Positions 33,450 through 45,215 are shown, counted from the stretch's first letter. The stretch is 64,000 nucleotides of DNA from Bufo bufo (GCF_905171765.1 NC_053390.1:164340166-164404165); one strand, 5' to 3'. Notes: generated by a model from the letters alone, not told the origin. Made by a program: numbers and translations.

Positions 33450-33760
33450 TAGGCTCAGTTCACATCAGCGTTCAGCCTTTCAGTTCCTCTTGTCCGTCCG
33501 GAAGTAGGAAAAAAAATATTAAAACGTATCCGTTATCACGCCCCTAGACCATAGTTGACATATGTATGCATTTGTTTTGTGTCCGTTATTTGCCAATCAA
33601 TTCTGAATGCGCTTTTTAGGATGGAAAAAAAAAATGTCCTGTCTGTAGGATTTTTTTCAATGTCCAAAAAAGCGGATTCATGAGAGAGTGTCCCTTCCCG
33701 TTCATTGTAGTCAATGACAGACGGATATTACGTAATTGCAAAATATTGCTTTTACATTCA
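33450..33760. repeat. foldback-type MITE with 'ggctcagttcacatc' end
   Basis: The left end 'taggctcagttcacatcagcg' and the inner phrases 'tccgtccg', 'cattgtagtcaatgac' and 'acggat' are of the same style as the elements at 53979, 58754, 60303, 62610 and 62838. The right end is unclear. Confidence 0.5.
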
Positions 33761-34089
33761 TTACGTTTTATATTGTCCGTTTTTTCGGTATGAACATGTG
33801 CAGAAACAAAAAGAAACTTTCAGCAAAGACAGGAAGAGACAAAAAAAACCTGGGAGGATCATGGGATCATGTGACCACTGCTAGTTGCCATTTTGGGATG
33901 CAGAGAAGAACTTTTCGATTGAACTATCAGTAGGCCAAGCTTTGTGAAAGCCAGTAGAAAAGGGTTGATAGTTATCCAAATGAAAAAGTTTTATTGTCCT
34001 CTGTACATATGTACCAATGAACATCTGTTCTAATCTGGAAAAGTATTCTGAGAGTGTGAATGTACATTGTTTCCAGGGCTGACATAAAT
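33761..34089. other. no recognisable feature
   Basis: AT-rich spacer without a repeat end or gene signature. Confidence 0.3.
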
Positions 34090-34450
34090 GAACATAGCAG
34101 TGGAGCATTGTGATACTCCCCCTTGCCTTTCTCTGCATTGTGCATTGCCCGGCTCTGGTTCTGTCCAGTGAGGTACCCAGTGTTTTACAAAATTACTAGG
34201 TGGAGGCTTCTCAGTAGCAGTTAGGTCGGTGACATCACCTAAATCAGCTGTCAAGCGCAGCACTTGGATGTTTTATTAGGCGGATACTATATAGAATAGC
34301 CAACTATGTTCACTGCTACTGGGAAGCCTCTGCCTAGCATAATGTTTTAAAACACGGCACCTCACTGAACAGAACCAAAGGCCAATGATGCGCATCACAA
34401 GGCAAGGCAGAGCATCAAAATGCTCCAATGCAATGCACATATGTCAAATG
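34090..34450. repeat. imperfect inverted repeat
   Basis: The left arm 34105-34225 (gcattgtg.., ctggttctgtccagtgaggt, ggaggcttctcagtagcag) is mirrored by the right arm 34318-34445 (ctgctactgggaagcctctg, acctcactgaacagaaccaa). The centre is near 34272. Confidence 0.75.
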
Positions 34451-34493
34451 AAGAGCTTGTATTAAAACGGTTCTTCTTTGCTATTTATTCCAG

Positions 34494-35185
34494 ATATCTT
34501 CGCCTTCTCCTTCTGTTGGCGGTCGAAGTACGCCATTATTTCAGATTCCGGTAACTAATCAATTTAAAAATATTCTTTAATAATTATGATAAAGATATCT
34601 ATATTTTCCATACAATACATTTTTTTATATTTCAGGGAGATTCTTCAACGGAATCCTCTGAAGTAGATCTAGTGGAACTGAGGTTTTCTCCAGAGCCAAT
34701 GGAGGCAGTAAGTAGGACATATTTTTTTTTTTTTTTTACGAATGTTTAGCTTTGCAAGGGTACTGCCCACGTGTCCTGCACTGAAGGATGAGACTCCAAA
34801 ATATATGGTCAAAGATCGTCAATGCAATGGAACCACTCTGTAGCGAATGACTTTACATAAAAGAGTGTACATGGGGTGATGCCCTTATGTTGCAGCACGG
34901 CAAGCACACGGCCATGTGAGTGAGTCCTGATTGTGTGTTTTTTGCAGACACAGGAGGGTACACATTCAGGCAACTCTGGTGGCGGTGAAACTCGATCAAG
35001 TATCTTCCTCAAATAGACAATGTGAGTAGAAATTCTTATGTTATCTAAAATATGCAATGGTCTGTTGTCTAAAACTATAAATAACATTTTTTTATAGGAA
35101 GAAACAAACAGGAAAATTGCCTCTCAATCAACTGTTGGAGCCAGTATTTCTAGTACGGTGGTTGTGGACAAGACATGGAGTCCGT
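34494..35185 (+). pseudogene. four exon-like blocks upstream of the MADF exon
   Basis: Four short coding-like blocks have canonical splice sites. They are 34494-34550 (ISSPSPSVGG..., donor gtaact), 34636-34707 (GDSSTESSEVDLVELRFSPE, acceptor tttcag, donor gtaagt), 34948-35021 (TQEGTHSGNSGGG, acceptor ttgcag, donor gtgagt) and 35098-35185 (TNRKIASQSTVGASISSTVV, acceptor tatag, donor gtgagt). They encode Ser/Glu-rich, disordered-looking peptide. The third block contains a stop in the expected frame (TAG near 35012), so at least one indel has occurred. I cannot name the protein. They probably belong with the MADF exon at 36672. Confidence 0.5.
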
Positions 35186-36671
35186 GTGAGTAGTCACATG
35201 AGCTGTGTTGGGAGATGCCCACACTGCCCCCATCATATAGTATTGTAGGAGAATAATTATACCCAAATATCTGCCATCATAGAGCTTTCTCAGAGTACTC
35301 TTGTCCAGCTATGTGATTAAGCAGAGCCGCAGGGAGTGTTGTCAACCGCTCACTGGAGGCAATACAGGGAGGCAGGGCAGTGTGACGTTCAAGAAACTTA
35401 AAGTGGTCCTGAAAAAAATACTAAAAGTTTTGTAGTTGGGTCCAAATTGATGGAAGACAGGGTCAACACAAGTAGGCCTAGGCCAGCAATATAAAAAATG
35501 AGGCACATAGTACCACCCAAGGGAGAGCAAAATACCACAGTCTATCACAAAAAACTGGGCCCAACAACAAAAAATACATCCCCAAAAAAAATTCCAGTGC
35601 TGGCCAAGAGGAGGGCTCAGGTGGTCCTCTTGGGTATTGGCCCACCATGAAAATGTATGGCCCATCCTCCCCTCTTTAGTTATGGGAGCAACCATCCCCT
35701 CAGGGACGTATCTAGAACTGACTGGGCCCCACAGAAAATTTTTCTACAGGGCCCCCTTCTCCCTCTCTGCTATTGTTACCTATCGTAAGGACAGGTCATC
35801 AATAGTAAAAAGGTTTTGTTTTTTTTGTTTTGTTTTTTAAATCAGTGTCCTAAAATTTTGGATAGGATTATATACACACTCCTACCCATATCCAGATATC
35901 AATGTCAAGAATAGCAGATGTTGACACAGATAAACACATACACACACATTTTGTAAAAAAGCAGAAAGGAAAAAAGAAAAGAAAGAGAAAAAATAATAAT
36001 TTGGTCATAATTATTCTTCTACAATAACAGTCTTATGATGTGTGCAGTGTTCTATATACATTTTTAAATTAATGTTAATATTTGTTTTAAATATTATAGG
36101 TTGATAGACAGCAAGACATGGAAGAGCATATTTGTCCCAAACATAAACAGTGAGCTGCTAATACAGCTAGTAGAAGCAAGGCCAACTTTATGGGACCAAT
36201 CAGACCCCCAATACTCGGACCATAACACCACTCGGCTATGGCAAGATGTTTAAGCCAGTATGGTACCCACATGGAACTATTTGAGCCATCAGGCTCAAAT
36301 GCAATGTGGTACATTTCTTTCCTTCAAGTATTTATTTGTTTAGTTCCATCATTAGGAAATAGGATTGTACATTTATGTTTTACGTGTGAAGAACATTGAA
36401 ATGCCAATCAGTATTCTCGGAGGACATGGTGGTTTCCAAAGCAGATATTGCTACTGCACCGTCATGTACCAGGCCCAAAACAAACCAAAAGACTATGATC
36501 TACGGCCTATTTCAGGATTAGTGCAGATTTTCTACAAGCAGGGGCAGCACTATCTGTGCCATCCTATATAACCAGCTCTGCTGAAAGAAGACCATATCTA
36601 CAGCAGTATTCCATAGTTTTGTTACAGTTTTAAAATATAATTTTTTTTTATTTCTCATAATTATTTTTTAG
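35186..36671. other. long intron-like gap with interspersed repeats
   Basis: It holds a repeat around 35395-35700 (phrases 'aaagtggtcctgaaaa', 'gtggtcctcttgggtattgg') and 'cagggacgtatctagaactg' at about 35700, a CAGGG start of hAT style. The remainder is AT-rich. No exon was seen. Confidence 0.4.
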
Positions 36672-37411
36672 CTGATTTTATATCAACACGCTGGAGGTCA
36701 ATACGTGATCGCTTTATGTGACATCAGTCGTGATCGAACAGCGCCTAGTGGTTCTGGGGCTTCGACGAGAACACCTTATCAATATGGACCCTATCTCCAA
36801 TTCCTTCGATGTTCATTCAAGCTGCGCACGTGAGTGACAGGTCCTCTTTTAGTGGATTAAATATTCTATGATGCCTACTGAGATTATAGAGATGTTTTTT
36901 TCTTTTAATTTACAGTACTCATTCAAGCATCCTACCTCCGGAAGGAGAACCTGTCGAACATGATTTTGAAACAAAACAAGTCTCTGGACCATCTACTGAT
37001 CTAGCTTCTGGACCCTCTACTTCACATGATTCTGCTTTGGAGTCACAAGGTCGCCAACCACAAACATGTGCCATGATTGATGATACTCAACAGTTCATTG
37101 CTTCTTCCTTTGAGAGAGTATCAAGTAGGCCGAAACCAGTTCGGAGACAACAGAGTCTTGGATAATCTCACACTAATTTTCGATATTGTTTAATAAAATT
37201 TTAAGGAACAGCAGACTTGATATAAGCAAGAGTTAACAACCATGGTCCGGGAGATGGAGGGTGTTGGCCGTCCAGAACCACTTAACCCTAATCAGCAGTT
37301 TCTATTAACGTTAAGTCATTGGATGGACGATATGACTCCAGAGCCGAATTGTGATTGTAGAGTGACATTGATTCAAACAGTCTGGAATATTCAACATCCA
37401 CCCCAGCCGTG
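36672..37411 (+). pseudogene. MADF/Myb-like protein remnant, likely Harbinger accessory gene
   Basis: Exon 36672-36829 (acceptor ttttag, donor gtgagt) encodes FISTRWRSIRDRFM and, after a one-base frame change, SGSGASTRTPYQYGPYLQFL. TRWRS.RDRF and the aromatic-rich YGPYLQFL tail are typical of MADF/Myb-SANT domains of the second protein of PIF/Harbinger transposons, which binds terminal repeats and helps the transposase. Exon 36916-37165 continues with a Ser/Pro-rich region and IDDTQQFIASSFERV, ending in TAA. A third open piece (37242-37411) encodes QQFLLTLSHWMDDM, similar to a C-terminal BESS-like helix. The first half of the MADF domain is missing and the frame is broken. Confidence 0.6.
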
Positions 37412-37865
37412 ACCTCCACCCCAGTCGTATACCCCAACCACCTCCTTTCCAACAGCCATGGCTTCATCACCTGCTTGCTCTTACTCTGTGGCACACACCT
37501 TTCCCCGTCCCACACCCATCCCCCGTCCCACACCTTTCCCCCTGTCCCACACCCATCCCCGTCTCACACCCTTCCCCGTCCCACACCCTTCCCCCATCCC
37601 ACACCCATCCCCCGTCCTACACCTTTCCCTGTCCCACACCCTTCCCCATCCCACACTCATCCCCCATCCAAAAACCTTCCACCATCCCACCACCACCCTT
37701 ACCCAACATCCCACACCTTTACCCCATCTCAAACCCATCCCCTGTCCCAAACCTTTCCACCGTCTCAAACCCATCCCCCGTCCCAAACCCATCCCTCATC
37801 CCACACCTTTACCCCATCTCAAACCCATCCCCCACCTATCAACCACCATCTACCTTTCGACCGCC
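37412..37865. repeat. CCCAC-rich minisatellite
   Basis: Irregular units of roughly 12-19 bases such as 'ccatcccccgtcccacac' and 'ctttccccgtcccacac' are repeated from about 37495 to 37845. Open frames on both strands (PSPSHTHPPS and similar) are a by-product of this composition. It directly follows the MADF/BESS-like remnant. Confidence 0.85.
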
Positions 37866-38811
37866 CCAGTTGTTAAGCCATTCCCAATCCCATTCACCTT
37901 CCTTTGTCTCTTTTCCATCAACTTCACAATCCCAATCCAGTGTCAGTTCTCAAACACAACCAGCTTCCTTCTCTCAGCCGCATGGTCCTGATTTATTTAT
38001 TTTTTTAAATCTCTTTATTTAACATATCACGGATACAATTTATAAAAACAAGACAATCTCTGCCGTTTATACTTTTAACCCCTTTAAATCCCTCACCCCC
38101 CCTACCCACAAAACAAAAACAGAAAGAGAAAAAAAAGACCGCCCATTTTCCCCCTCCTCCTTGCATCCCCCATCCTCTTCCGCTCGACCACCTCTGCCCT
38201 CTATCCTCCATACCTCCTATCTCCTACAACCAGGCACCCTGCCCAAAGCTCAAGAAATTGCATCAGTTTTTTTTTGTTTTTATAATTATTTTTCACATAT
38301 CAGAGAATTTTTAACCAGTCCTCACCCATCTTTCTATCGTAGGGACTCTCTTATCTACCCAGTTTGAAAAACTATACATCTCTAGCTTGAAATAATAACT
38401 TGACAACTACCTCCTTCTTAGGTGCCACCATCCTTCCTTCTCCCACCTTTTCCCAGAATAATCGCTCTCAAAAGTATTACTGAATTTGGGTTAAAACCTC
38501 TTGATAGAAAAACTTTTGAATACTGGGGACAGCCCCATAATATATGTATAACATTCACCCCAATTTCGTCAACATTTTTTGCATTTAAAAACTTTGTTCT
38601 TATAAAATTTCATACATTTTCTGGTGTGTAGTATAACCTATGTATCACAAAGAACTGTATTAATCTATGGGAGATTTAAAGAGGTTATTCTAGCAGCCTT
38701 ATATATATCCCCCCAATCATCTTCCTGAAGCTGGAGCCTGACATCATCCCATTATTTCCCGCTAGAATAGAAACCTTTCCCTTTTTCCCTTTTTGAAGGA
38801 CCAACATATTA
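37866..38811. other. unclassified, possibly the 3' region of a LINE on the minus strand
   Basis: The T-rich opening 'tttttaaatctctttattta' at 38004 and the C-rich, coding-free tract after it resemble LINE 3' ends read backwards. No RT motif is present, so this is a weak suggestion. Confidence 0.25.
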
Positions 38812-40401
38812 TACACTGCTCAAAAAAATAAAGGGAACACAAAAATAACACATCCTAGATCTGAATTAATTAAATATCTTCTTCTGAAATACTTGTTCTT
38901 TACATAGTTGAATGTGCTGACAACAAAATCACGCAAAAATAAAAAAATGGAAATCAAATTTTACAACCCATGGAGGCTGGATTTGGAGTCACACTCAAAA
39001 TTAAAGTGGAAAAACACACTACAGGCTGATCCAACTTTGATATAATGTCCTTAAAACAAGTCAAGATGAGGCTCAGTAGTGTTGTGGCCTCCACGTGCCT
39101 GTATGACCCTCCCTACAACGCCTGTGCATGCTCCTGATGAGGTGGCGGACGGTCCTCCTGAGGGATCTCCTCCCAGACCTGGACTAAAGCATCTGCCAAC
39201 TCCTGGACAGTCTGTGGTGCAACGTGACGTTGGTGGATAGAGGCGAGACATGATGTCCCAGATGTGCTCAATGGATTCAGGTCTGGGGGACGGGCGGGCC
39301 AGTCCATAGCATCAATGCCTTCGTCTTGCAGGAACTGCTGACACACTCCAGCCACATGAGGTCTAGCATTGTCTTGCATTAGGAGGAACCCAGGGCCAAC
39401 CGCACCAGCATATGGTCTCACAAGGGGTCTAAGGATCTCATCTCGGTACCTAATGGCAGTCAGGCTACCGCTGCGAGCACATGGAGGGCTGTGCGGCCCT
39501 CCAAAGAAATGCCACCCCACACCATTAACTGACCCAATGCCAAACCGGTCATGCTGGAGATGTTGCAGGCAGCAGAACGTTCTCCACGACGTCTCAAGAC
39601 TCTGTCACGTCTGTCACATGTGCTCAGTGTGAACCTGCTTTCATCTGTGAAGAGCACAGGGCCCAGTGGCGAATTTGCCAATCTGGGTGTTCTCTGGCAA
39701 ATGCCAAACGCCTGCACGGTGTTGGGGTTTGGCTGTAAGCACAACCCCCACCTGAGGACTTCGGGCCCTCATATCACCCTCATGGAGTCTGTTTCTGACC
39801 GTTTGAGCAGACATATGCACATTTGTGGCCTGCTGGAGGTCATTTTGCAGGGCTCTGGCAGTGCTCCTTCTGTTTCTCCTTGCACAAAGGCGGAGGTAGC
39901 GGTCCTGCTGCTGGGTTGTTGCCCTCCTACGGCCTCCTCCACGTCTCCTGATGTACTGGCCTGTCTCCTGGTAGCGCCTCCATGCTCTGGACATTACGCT
40001 GACAGACACAGCAAACCTTCTTGCCACAGCTCGCATTGATGTGCCATCCTGGATAAGCTGCACTACCTGAGCCACTTGTGTGGGTTGTAGACTCCGTCTC
40101 ATGCTACCACTAGAGTGAAAGCACCGCCAGCATTCAAAAGGGACCAAAACATCAGCCAGGAAGCATAGGAACTGAGAAGTCGTCTGTGGTCACCACCTGC
40201 AGAACCACTCCTTTATTGGGGGTGTCTTGCTAATTGCCTATAATTTCCACCTATTGTCTATCCCATTTGCACAACAGCATGTGAAATTGGTTGTCACTCA
40301 GTGTTGCTTCCTAAGTGGACAGTTTGATTTCACAGAAGTGTGATTGACTTGGAGTTACATTGTGTTGTTTAAGTGTTCCCTTTATTTTTTTGAGCAGTGT
40401 A
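38812..40401 (-). mobile_element. Tc1/mariner transposon, DD34E family, copy 3
   Basis: Complete ends: TA plus CACTGCTCAAAAAAATAAAG on the left (38812) and its exact complement plus TA on the right (40400-40401). The gene is on the minus strand. The right end abuts a (TA)n run. Confidence 0.96.
39051..40147 (-). pseudogene. Tc1-family transposase (DD34E), copy 3, multiply frameshifted
   Basis: The frame opens at 40147 ([20 protein letters not shown]) and contains intact DNA-binding helices ([19 protein letters not shown]) and the [10 protein letters not shown] linker. Small insertions and deletions then scatter the core over several frames: around 39720 (extra 'ggttt'), 39663, 39535, 39475, 39290, 39240 and 39155. 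All three catalytic motifs are still legible ([16 protein letters not shown], and LNPL where NPIEH is expected, because a base is missing at about 39272). This copy is clearly older or less constrained than copies 1 and 2. Confidence 0.92.
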
Positions 40402-40664
40402 TATATATATATATATAGTATATATATTCTCTATTTCTCCTATTCTATGCTGCTACAATTATATTAGAATATGGAAGTGAACTGAACTTGTCTTATTCCC
40501 CTCTGTGAATTGGAACACTATCTAACTCAGGTGCTGCTACAAAAACTATGATATTTATGGGATATTATTTATTTGTTTGTGTATGCTCCTGGATCTATCA
40601 CTATTTAAAATTTATTGCTATTTTTTATTCATTGCTATTTTTTATTGCTGGTCATTATTTTATC
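40402..40664. other. AT-rich spacer with (TA)n
   Basis: It begins with a (TA)n run next to the Tc1 end. 'ctattttttattcattgcta' is a short local duplication near 40620. No gene was seen. Confidence 0.4.
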
Positions 40665-41115
40665 TATTTTCCTGAGACCCGATCATTATTATTTTCCTTA
40701 TAACATGGTTATAAGGGAAAATAATAGCATTCTTAATACAGAATGCATATACAATAGGGCTGGAGGGGTTAAAAAAAATATAAATAAAATTTAACTCACC
40801 TTAATCCACTTGTTCTCTTCTGTCATCTTCTGTGCTGTGCACAGGAAAAGGGACCTGTGTGACGTCACTACGCTCATCACATGGTCCGTCACATGATCCA
40901 TCACCATTGTAAAAGATCATGTGATGGACCAATTGATGGACGCAGTGACGTCATCAAAGGCCTTTCCTCAAAGAAGAAGACAGAAGAGAAGCCGGGCTGC
41001 GCGAACAACTGGATTAAGGTGAGTTAAATTATTTTTTATTAATTTTTAACCCCTGCAGCCTTATTTTTTTTAACTCCCTCCAGCCCCTCCTCGCCCGTGG
41101 GAAAGGGGCCTTAGA
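40665..41115. mobile_element. foldback element, same family as 53979-55412
   Basis: Arms around 'tgacgtca' are complementary (catcacatggtccgtcacat and gatcatgtgatggaccaat), with outer phrases 'tcttctgtcatcttctg' and 'gaagaagacagaagagaag'. The left phrase 'cttataacatggttataagg' and the right end 'gcccgtgggaaaggggcctta' match the larger element at 53979-55412. Confidence 0.75.
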
Positions 41116-41160
41116 TCCATTGTAGCCATACTGAGAGTGGGGGGTAGGGTGTAAAGTAGA
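41071..41160. repeat. direct repeat, left copy
   Basis: About 90 bp, including 'cagcccctcctcgcccgtg' and 'agccatactgagagtggg', is nearly identical to 44083-44172. The two copies flank 3 kb in the same orientation. Confidence 0.85.
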
Positions 41161-41179
41161 CACCTATATACAATAAATA

Positions 41180-43000
41180 GATGTATAACCACACGGTCAA
41201 TAGACCAAACCAAATCCCTTTATGGGTCTCTATCTATCTATTAAAAATATATATCTTTATTTCATCATTCTTAAAACATAGTTGTAATAGAAAAAAATAT
41301 GTTTAAAAATTGTCAGTGTGCAGCGGGGTTTTATATCTACTGAACTAGTAGCTGCTAGTAATATGCAACCTTAAAGGGTTTCTATCACTTCGTATGACAT
41401 AATTAGCTCTCAGACTACTAGCGATCCGCTAGTACTGCTCTGGCCAACCATCCTAATATAACAGCTTTTGGGGCAGGCAGCCGTTTTGCTAAAAAAATAA
41501 CTTTTATAAATATGCTAATGAGCCTCTAGGTGCTATAGTGGCGTCATTAGCACCTAGAGGCTCCGTCACCTCATACACAGCCACCGCCCAGCGCGTCCCT
41601 CCAGCCCCGCCATCTCCTGCTGAATGCGATCCTCCGTGTGAACGGCGGACGAATTCTCGCGCATTGCGCCGTGCGCGGCTGTATATCGGCGCATGCGCAT
41701 AGAATGTCTGACCGCTTCCCTGCTCAGACATCTCCACTGCGCCTGTTCCTTGGAGCACTATGACATCATCGGCGCAGTGCAGTGGAGATGTCTGAGCAGG
41801 GAAGCGGTCAACATTCACTGCGCTTGCGCCGAATACAGCCGCGCACATTGGCGCATGCGCGAGAATTAGTCCGCCGTCACACGGAGGATCGCATTCAGCA
41901 GGAGATGGGCGGCTGGAGGGACGCGCTGGGGCGGTGGCTGTGTATGAAGGTAGAACGGAGCCTCTAGGTGCTAATGACGCCCACATAGCACCTAGAGGCT
42001 CATTAGCATATTTATAAAAGTTATTTTTTTAGCAAACGGCTGCCCCAAAAGCTGTTATATTAGGATGGTTTGGCCAGAGCCAGACACTAGCGGATCGCTA
42101 GTGTCTGAGAGCTAATTATGTCATACCAAGTGATAGAAACCCCTTTATTGTATCACACTGACCACTGCGTGCTTCCACTCCTACTAGTACCTCCACTTCC
42201 CTGACGAAGCCACACAGTGGCGAAACATGTCGGGAGGGGTGTTACAGTGTAGCGCTTAACTTTTAGACAGTTTTGCAGCAAGGAGTTTCATTGTAGCTAA
42301 CGAAGCAGCTTAGGGCAAGTTAGAATCGGTGTGTGAATAGTGGATAGGTATATAGGGAATTAGTAAACAGCTGCGACTGGAATTACTGGCAGAAGATAGG
42401 GTTAATATAGCAGTATAACTAATCTCAGCTAATGGAGTGGAAGCACGCAGTGGTCAGTGTGATACATTAAGGTTGCAAGTACATACAAAAGGATCGACTA
42501 ATGGTGTACATTGCAGTATTATACCTCAGTATCGCTGACTACACTGCCTGCGCCTGACTCTGGTGAACAGCTGATATGTGTGTAGGGCTCGCTAAGCTGT
42601 CCACGCACAGATAGACTGCTGGGTTGATCGAATATAGTAAAATACCCATATCCCTGCCAGACTCAATTTTGGCACAGTACGATAATGCAATATATCTATC
42701 CTTACTAACTATTGACATCAACCTGTCTGCCACAGAAATATAAATATAACACCTGAATCGGTGTCTATAATTACTGAATAAGGGGACAGGATCCCTTGGT
42801 TGCCGCTGGTAATTACTAGCAGCTACTAGTTCAGTAGATATAAAACCCCGCTGCACACTGACAATTTTAAACATATTTTTTTCTATTACACTTATGTTTT
42901 AAGAATGATGAAATAAAGATATATATTTTAATATTAGATAGAGACCCCTAAAGGGATTTGGTTTGGTCTATTGACTGTGGTATACATTGATTACAATATC
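41180..43000. repeat. large inverted-repeat element interrupted by a MITE
   Basis: The left arm 41180-41370 ('catcattcttaaaacata', 'cagtgtgcagcggggtttta') is mirrored at 42800-43000. A further arm pair is 42149-42180 with 42436-42478 ('atcacactgaccactgcgtg'). The right arm carries about 330 extra bases (42480-42810). The middle contains the frog-repeat phrase 'cacagtggcgaaacatgtcg' near 42213. A T2-type MITE sits at 41371-42148. Confidence 0.8.
41371..42148. mobile_element. T2/Kolobok-type MITE nested in the inverted repeat
   Basis: TTAA plus AGGGTTTCTATCACTT on the left, and the complement plus TTAT (mutated TTAA) on the right. The host text 'gcaacctta..tgtatcacactg' is continuous across it, as shown by the intact mirror copy at 42436-42478. 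The interior is a palindrome with 'tctgaccgcttccctgctcag' and 'gcgcatgcgc' motifs. The sister copy is at 54570-55107. Confidence 0.9.
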
Positions 43001-43261
43001 CCGAGGGTCCCTATGAGGGCTTAGGATCATATACCATATACAGTAGTGTTAAACAGACTCCCTCACTTGTCTAAATACCTTCAGTGTTTAGGGGATAAGA
43101 AAGTTATTAGAGAATGTCCCAATTTCAAGAAATAAGATAGTTTGCTTCAAGTATGTCAGATACACAATCAATATTATTGCATTCATCTGTTTTTTTATCC
43201 TTTAAGTGTATATTGTTTTGTATCTTGATGCAGTTTTCCATATTTATTTTTATTTATTATT
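43001..43261. other. no recognisable feature
   Basis: AT-rich DNA without repeat ends or genes. Confidence 0.3.
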
Positions 43262-43735
43262 TGTTTTTCTCTGAAGTAGTGGATACAGAGTGTATTTATA
43301 AGCTATGTTCCTATAGTGGCTGAATGTTAATACAGTATTTATATATAAATTTACATATAGTATAATTAGTGTAATATTGTATAATTATTTATTCCATGAT
43401 CCATATGAGGTATGGTGATTTAGATATAGCGTATTGTACAGTATAATGGACATATATAGAGATAGATAGATAGATAACCTTTGTATTAAAAAATAATTAT
43501 ACAATATTACACTAATTATGCTATATGTAAATTTATATATAATATAAATATATAAAATATATTTATATATAATAAATCAATATAGCAGCAACGCCGTCAA
43601 GGAGGAAATGATCAAAAGGCTTTGCTAAATACAAATATATCCATACTGTACATGTTGTTTTTCGATACTGTATTAACATTCAGCCCACTATAGGAACATA
43701 GCTAATAAATACACTCTGTATCCACTACATTATAT
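43262..43735. repeat. AT-rich inverted repeat
   Basis: The left arm 43275-43390 (tggatacagagtgtatttat, 'gttcctatagtggctgaatg', 'agtgtaatattgtataatta') is mirrored by 43490-43725. The right arm is longer because of an insert near 43560-43650. The spacer holds a (gata)n run at 43464. Confidence 0.8.
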
Positions 43736-44082
43736 ATCTGTATACTGTACACTGCTCCATTACATATCCTGTATACAACACTTCATTATATATCTGTACA
43801 CACCGCTCTATTATATATCTGTATGCAGTAGACCGTAAAAAATCCGGTACAATGTATCACCAGGTGTTATCCAAATCTAATCCACTTGTATCACAGATCT
43901 AAAGACATAGTGGAGCGGTGTATACAGATATATTATAGAGCTGCATATGCAAATTTATAGTCTAATATTCTCAATGTACTGAATCATAATTGTGATCGAT
44001 ACATAAATATATGAATGTACAGTTAGTCCATTGTACAGTAGTTTATTATTTTTTATTTTTTTTTTTAACCCCTCCAGCCCTA
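43736..44082. repeat. degenerate tandem 'attatatatctgta' array and AT-rich DNA
   Basis: From 43730 to 43825 a phrase like 'cattatatatctgtacac' repeats about four times. The rest is AT-rich and featureless. Confidence 0.5.
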
Positions 44083-44172
44083 TTTTTAACCCCTCCAGCC
44101 CCTCCTCGCCCGTGTGAAAGGGGCCTTAGATCCTAATGTAGCCATACTGAGAGTGGGAGGTAGGGTGTACAG
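44083..44172. repeat. direct repeat, right copy
   Basis: Near-identical to 41071-41160, same orientation. It starts in the right end of the foldback family of 40665 and extends into unique-looking DNA (gccatactgagagtggg), so the flanking DNA was duplicated too. Confidence 0.85.
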
Positions 44173-45053
44173 TAATACATATTTGTACTGTATGTATTTT
44201 TTTTAATTTAATTAGGCGATTAGGCTATCTTTCTATGCTAATTTTTTTACTTTATTTTAACATTTTTAATCATTAGGAGTATGTTATCTCACAGTGCTAT
44301 TTGTTAAATAAACTTAGATGCAAGACCAGCAGAAGGTGTGCACACCAAAATTCTTTACTTTTAGATCGATAAATAGATAGATAGCGTAATAATATCATAC
44401 TGGTTTTGGATTGCACCAGTATGATATTAATAAGCGCTATAGCTGGGTTATATTACTGCCTGTGTAATTTTAACATATTCTTATATGTACTGAACATATT
44501 TTTTAATAAAAAAATACATACAGTACAAATATGTTATCTATACTATAGATATCAATATCCTCTAGTAGCATGCCCTTTGTACAGGAGTTTTCCTTGGTGA
44601 ACAATGAATAGGAAATTTTGCGATACATATTTAATTTCAAATTTTTATATTCATATCCTATTTACTTGTATGTATATTTTATCAGTATTTTAAATTTATA
44701 AATGTACAATATATCTATAGCTCTATAGCAAAACCAGAAGGAGGAGTGCATACCTATTTTTATTAAATATTTTTTATTTATTTAAACCCCTTCCAGGCTG
44801 AAAGGAAAAGGTCTGTATTTTCTTGCCATTGATAGCCAGTCAGTCACTGGGAATGGAGCGGGATAAACATTGCATGTTCTGCCCAAATGATATATGCAGG
44901 AATTACTGGTACATACTGTATGGCAGTGTTCGGCTCCATTTCTCACTCTGCCGATTTGGCTGCGTGCAGAGCAGTAGTTATGACAGCGATATTCTGTCCA
45001 AGCTCTCCCCCCCCCCTCGGTAACAATCTGAATATACAGCTGGGACATAATAT
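44173..45053. other. AT-rich, no recognisable gene
   Basis: A short (gata)n-like run lies near 44370. An inverted phrase 'taatatcatactggttttgg..accagtatgatatta' at 44390-44430 forms a compact hairpin. Nothing else was seen. Confidence 0.4.
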
Positions 45054-45166
45054 CAGTGGCGTTGCAAGGGGGGTGCGGACCGCGCCGGGTGACACCATTG
45101 ATGGGGGTGACACCAGCAGGGCCGGCAATTTACGAACCATTTGTATTTGCCGTCCTCAGAGAGGGA

Positions 45167-45215
45167 AAGATGTGTCTGGGATTCGAACCCACGACCTTCT
45201 GTATCAGAGGCAAAG
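45167..45215 (-). repeat. tRNA-like sequence, inner copy in left arm
   Basis: On the minus strand it reads 'gctttgcctctgatacagaa' followed by 'ggtcgtgggttcgaatccca', with a good RNA polymerase III B box (GGTTCGAATCC). The acceptor stem is not conserved, so it is a tRNA-derived piece and not a tRNA gene. Confidence 0.65.

Noticed and set aside
37409..37991. Long Pro/His/Thr-rich frames on both strands
   Set aside because: They come from the CCCAC-rich minisatellite and are open on both strands for compositional reasons.
41504..41986. 160-codon minus-strand frame
   Set aside because: It lies in the palindromic T2-type MITE 41371-42148 and has no domain signature.
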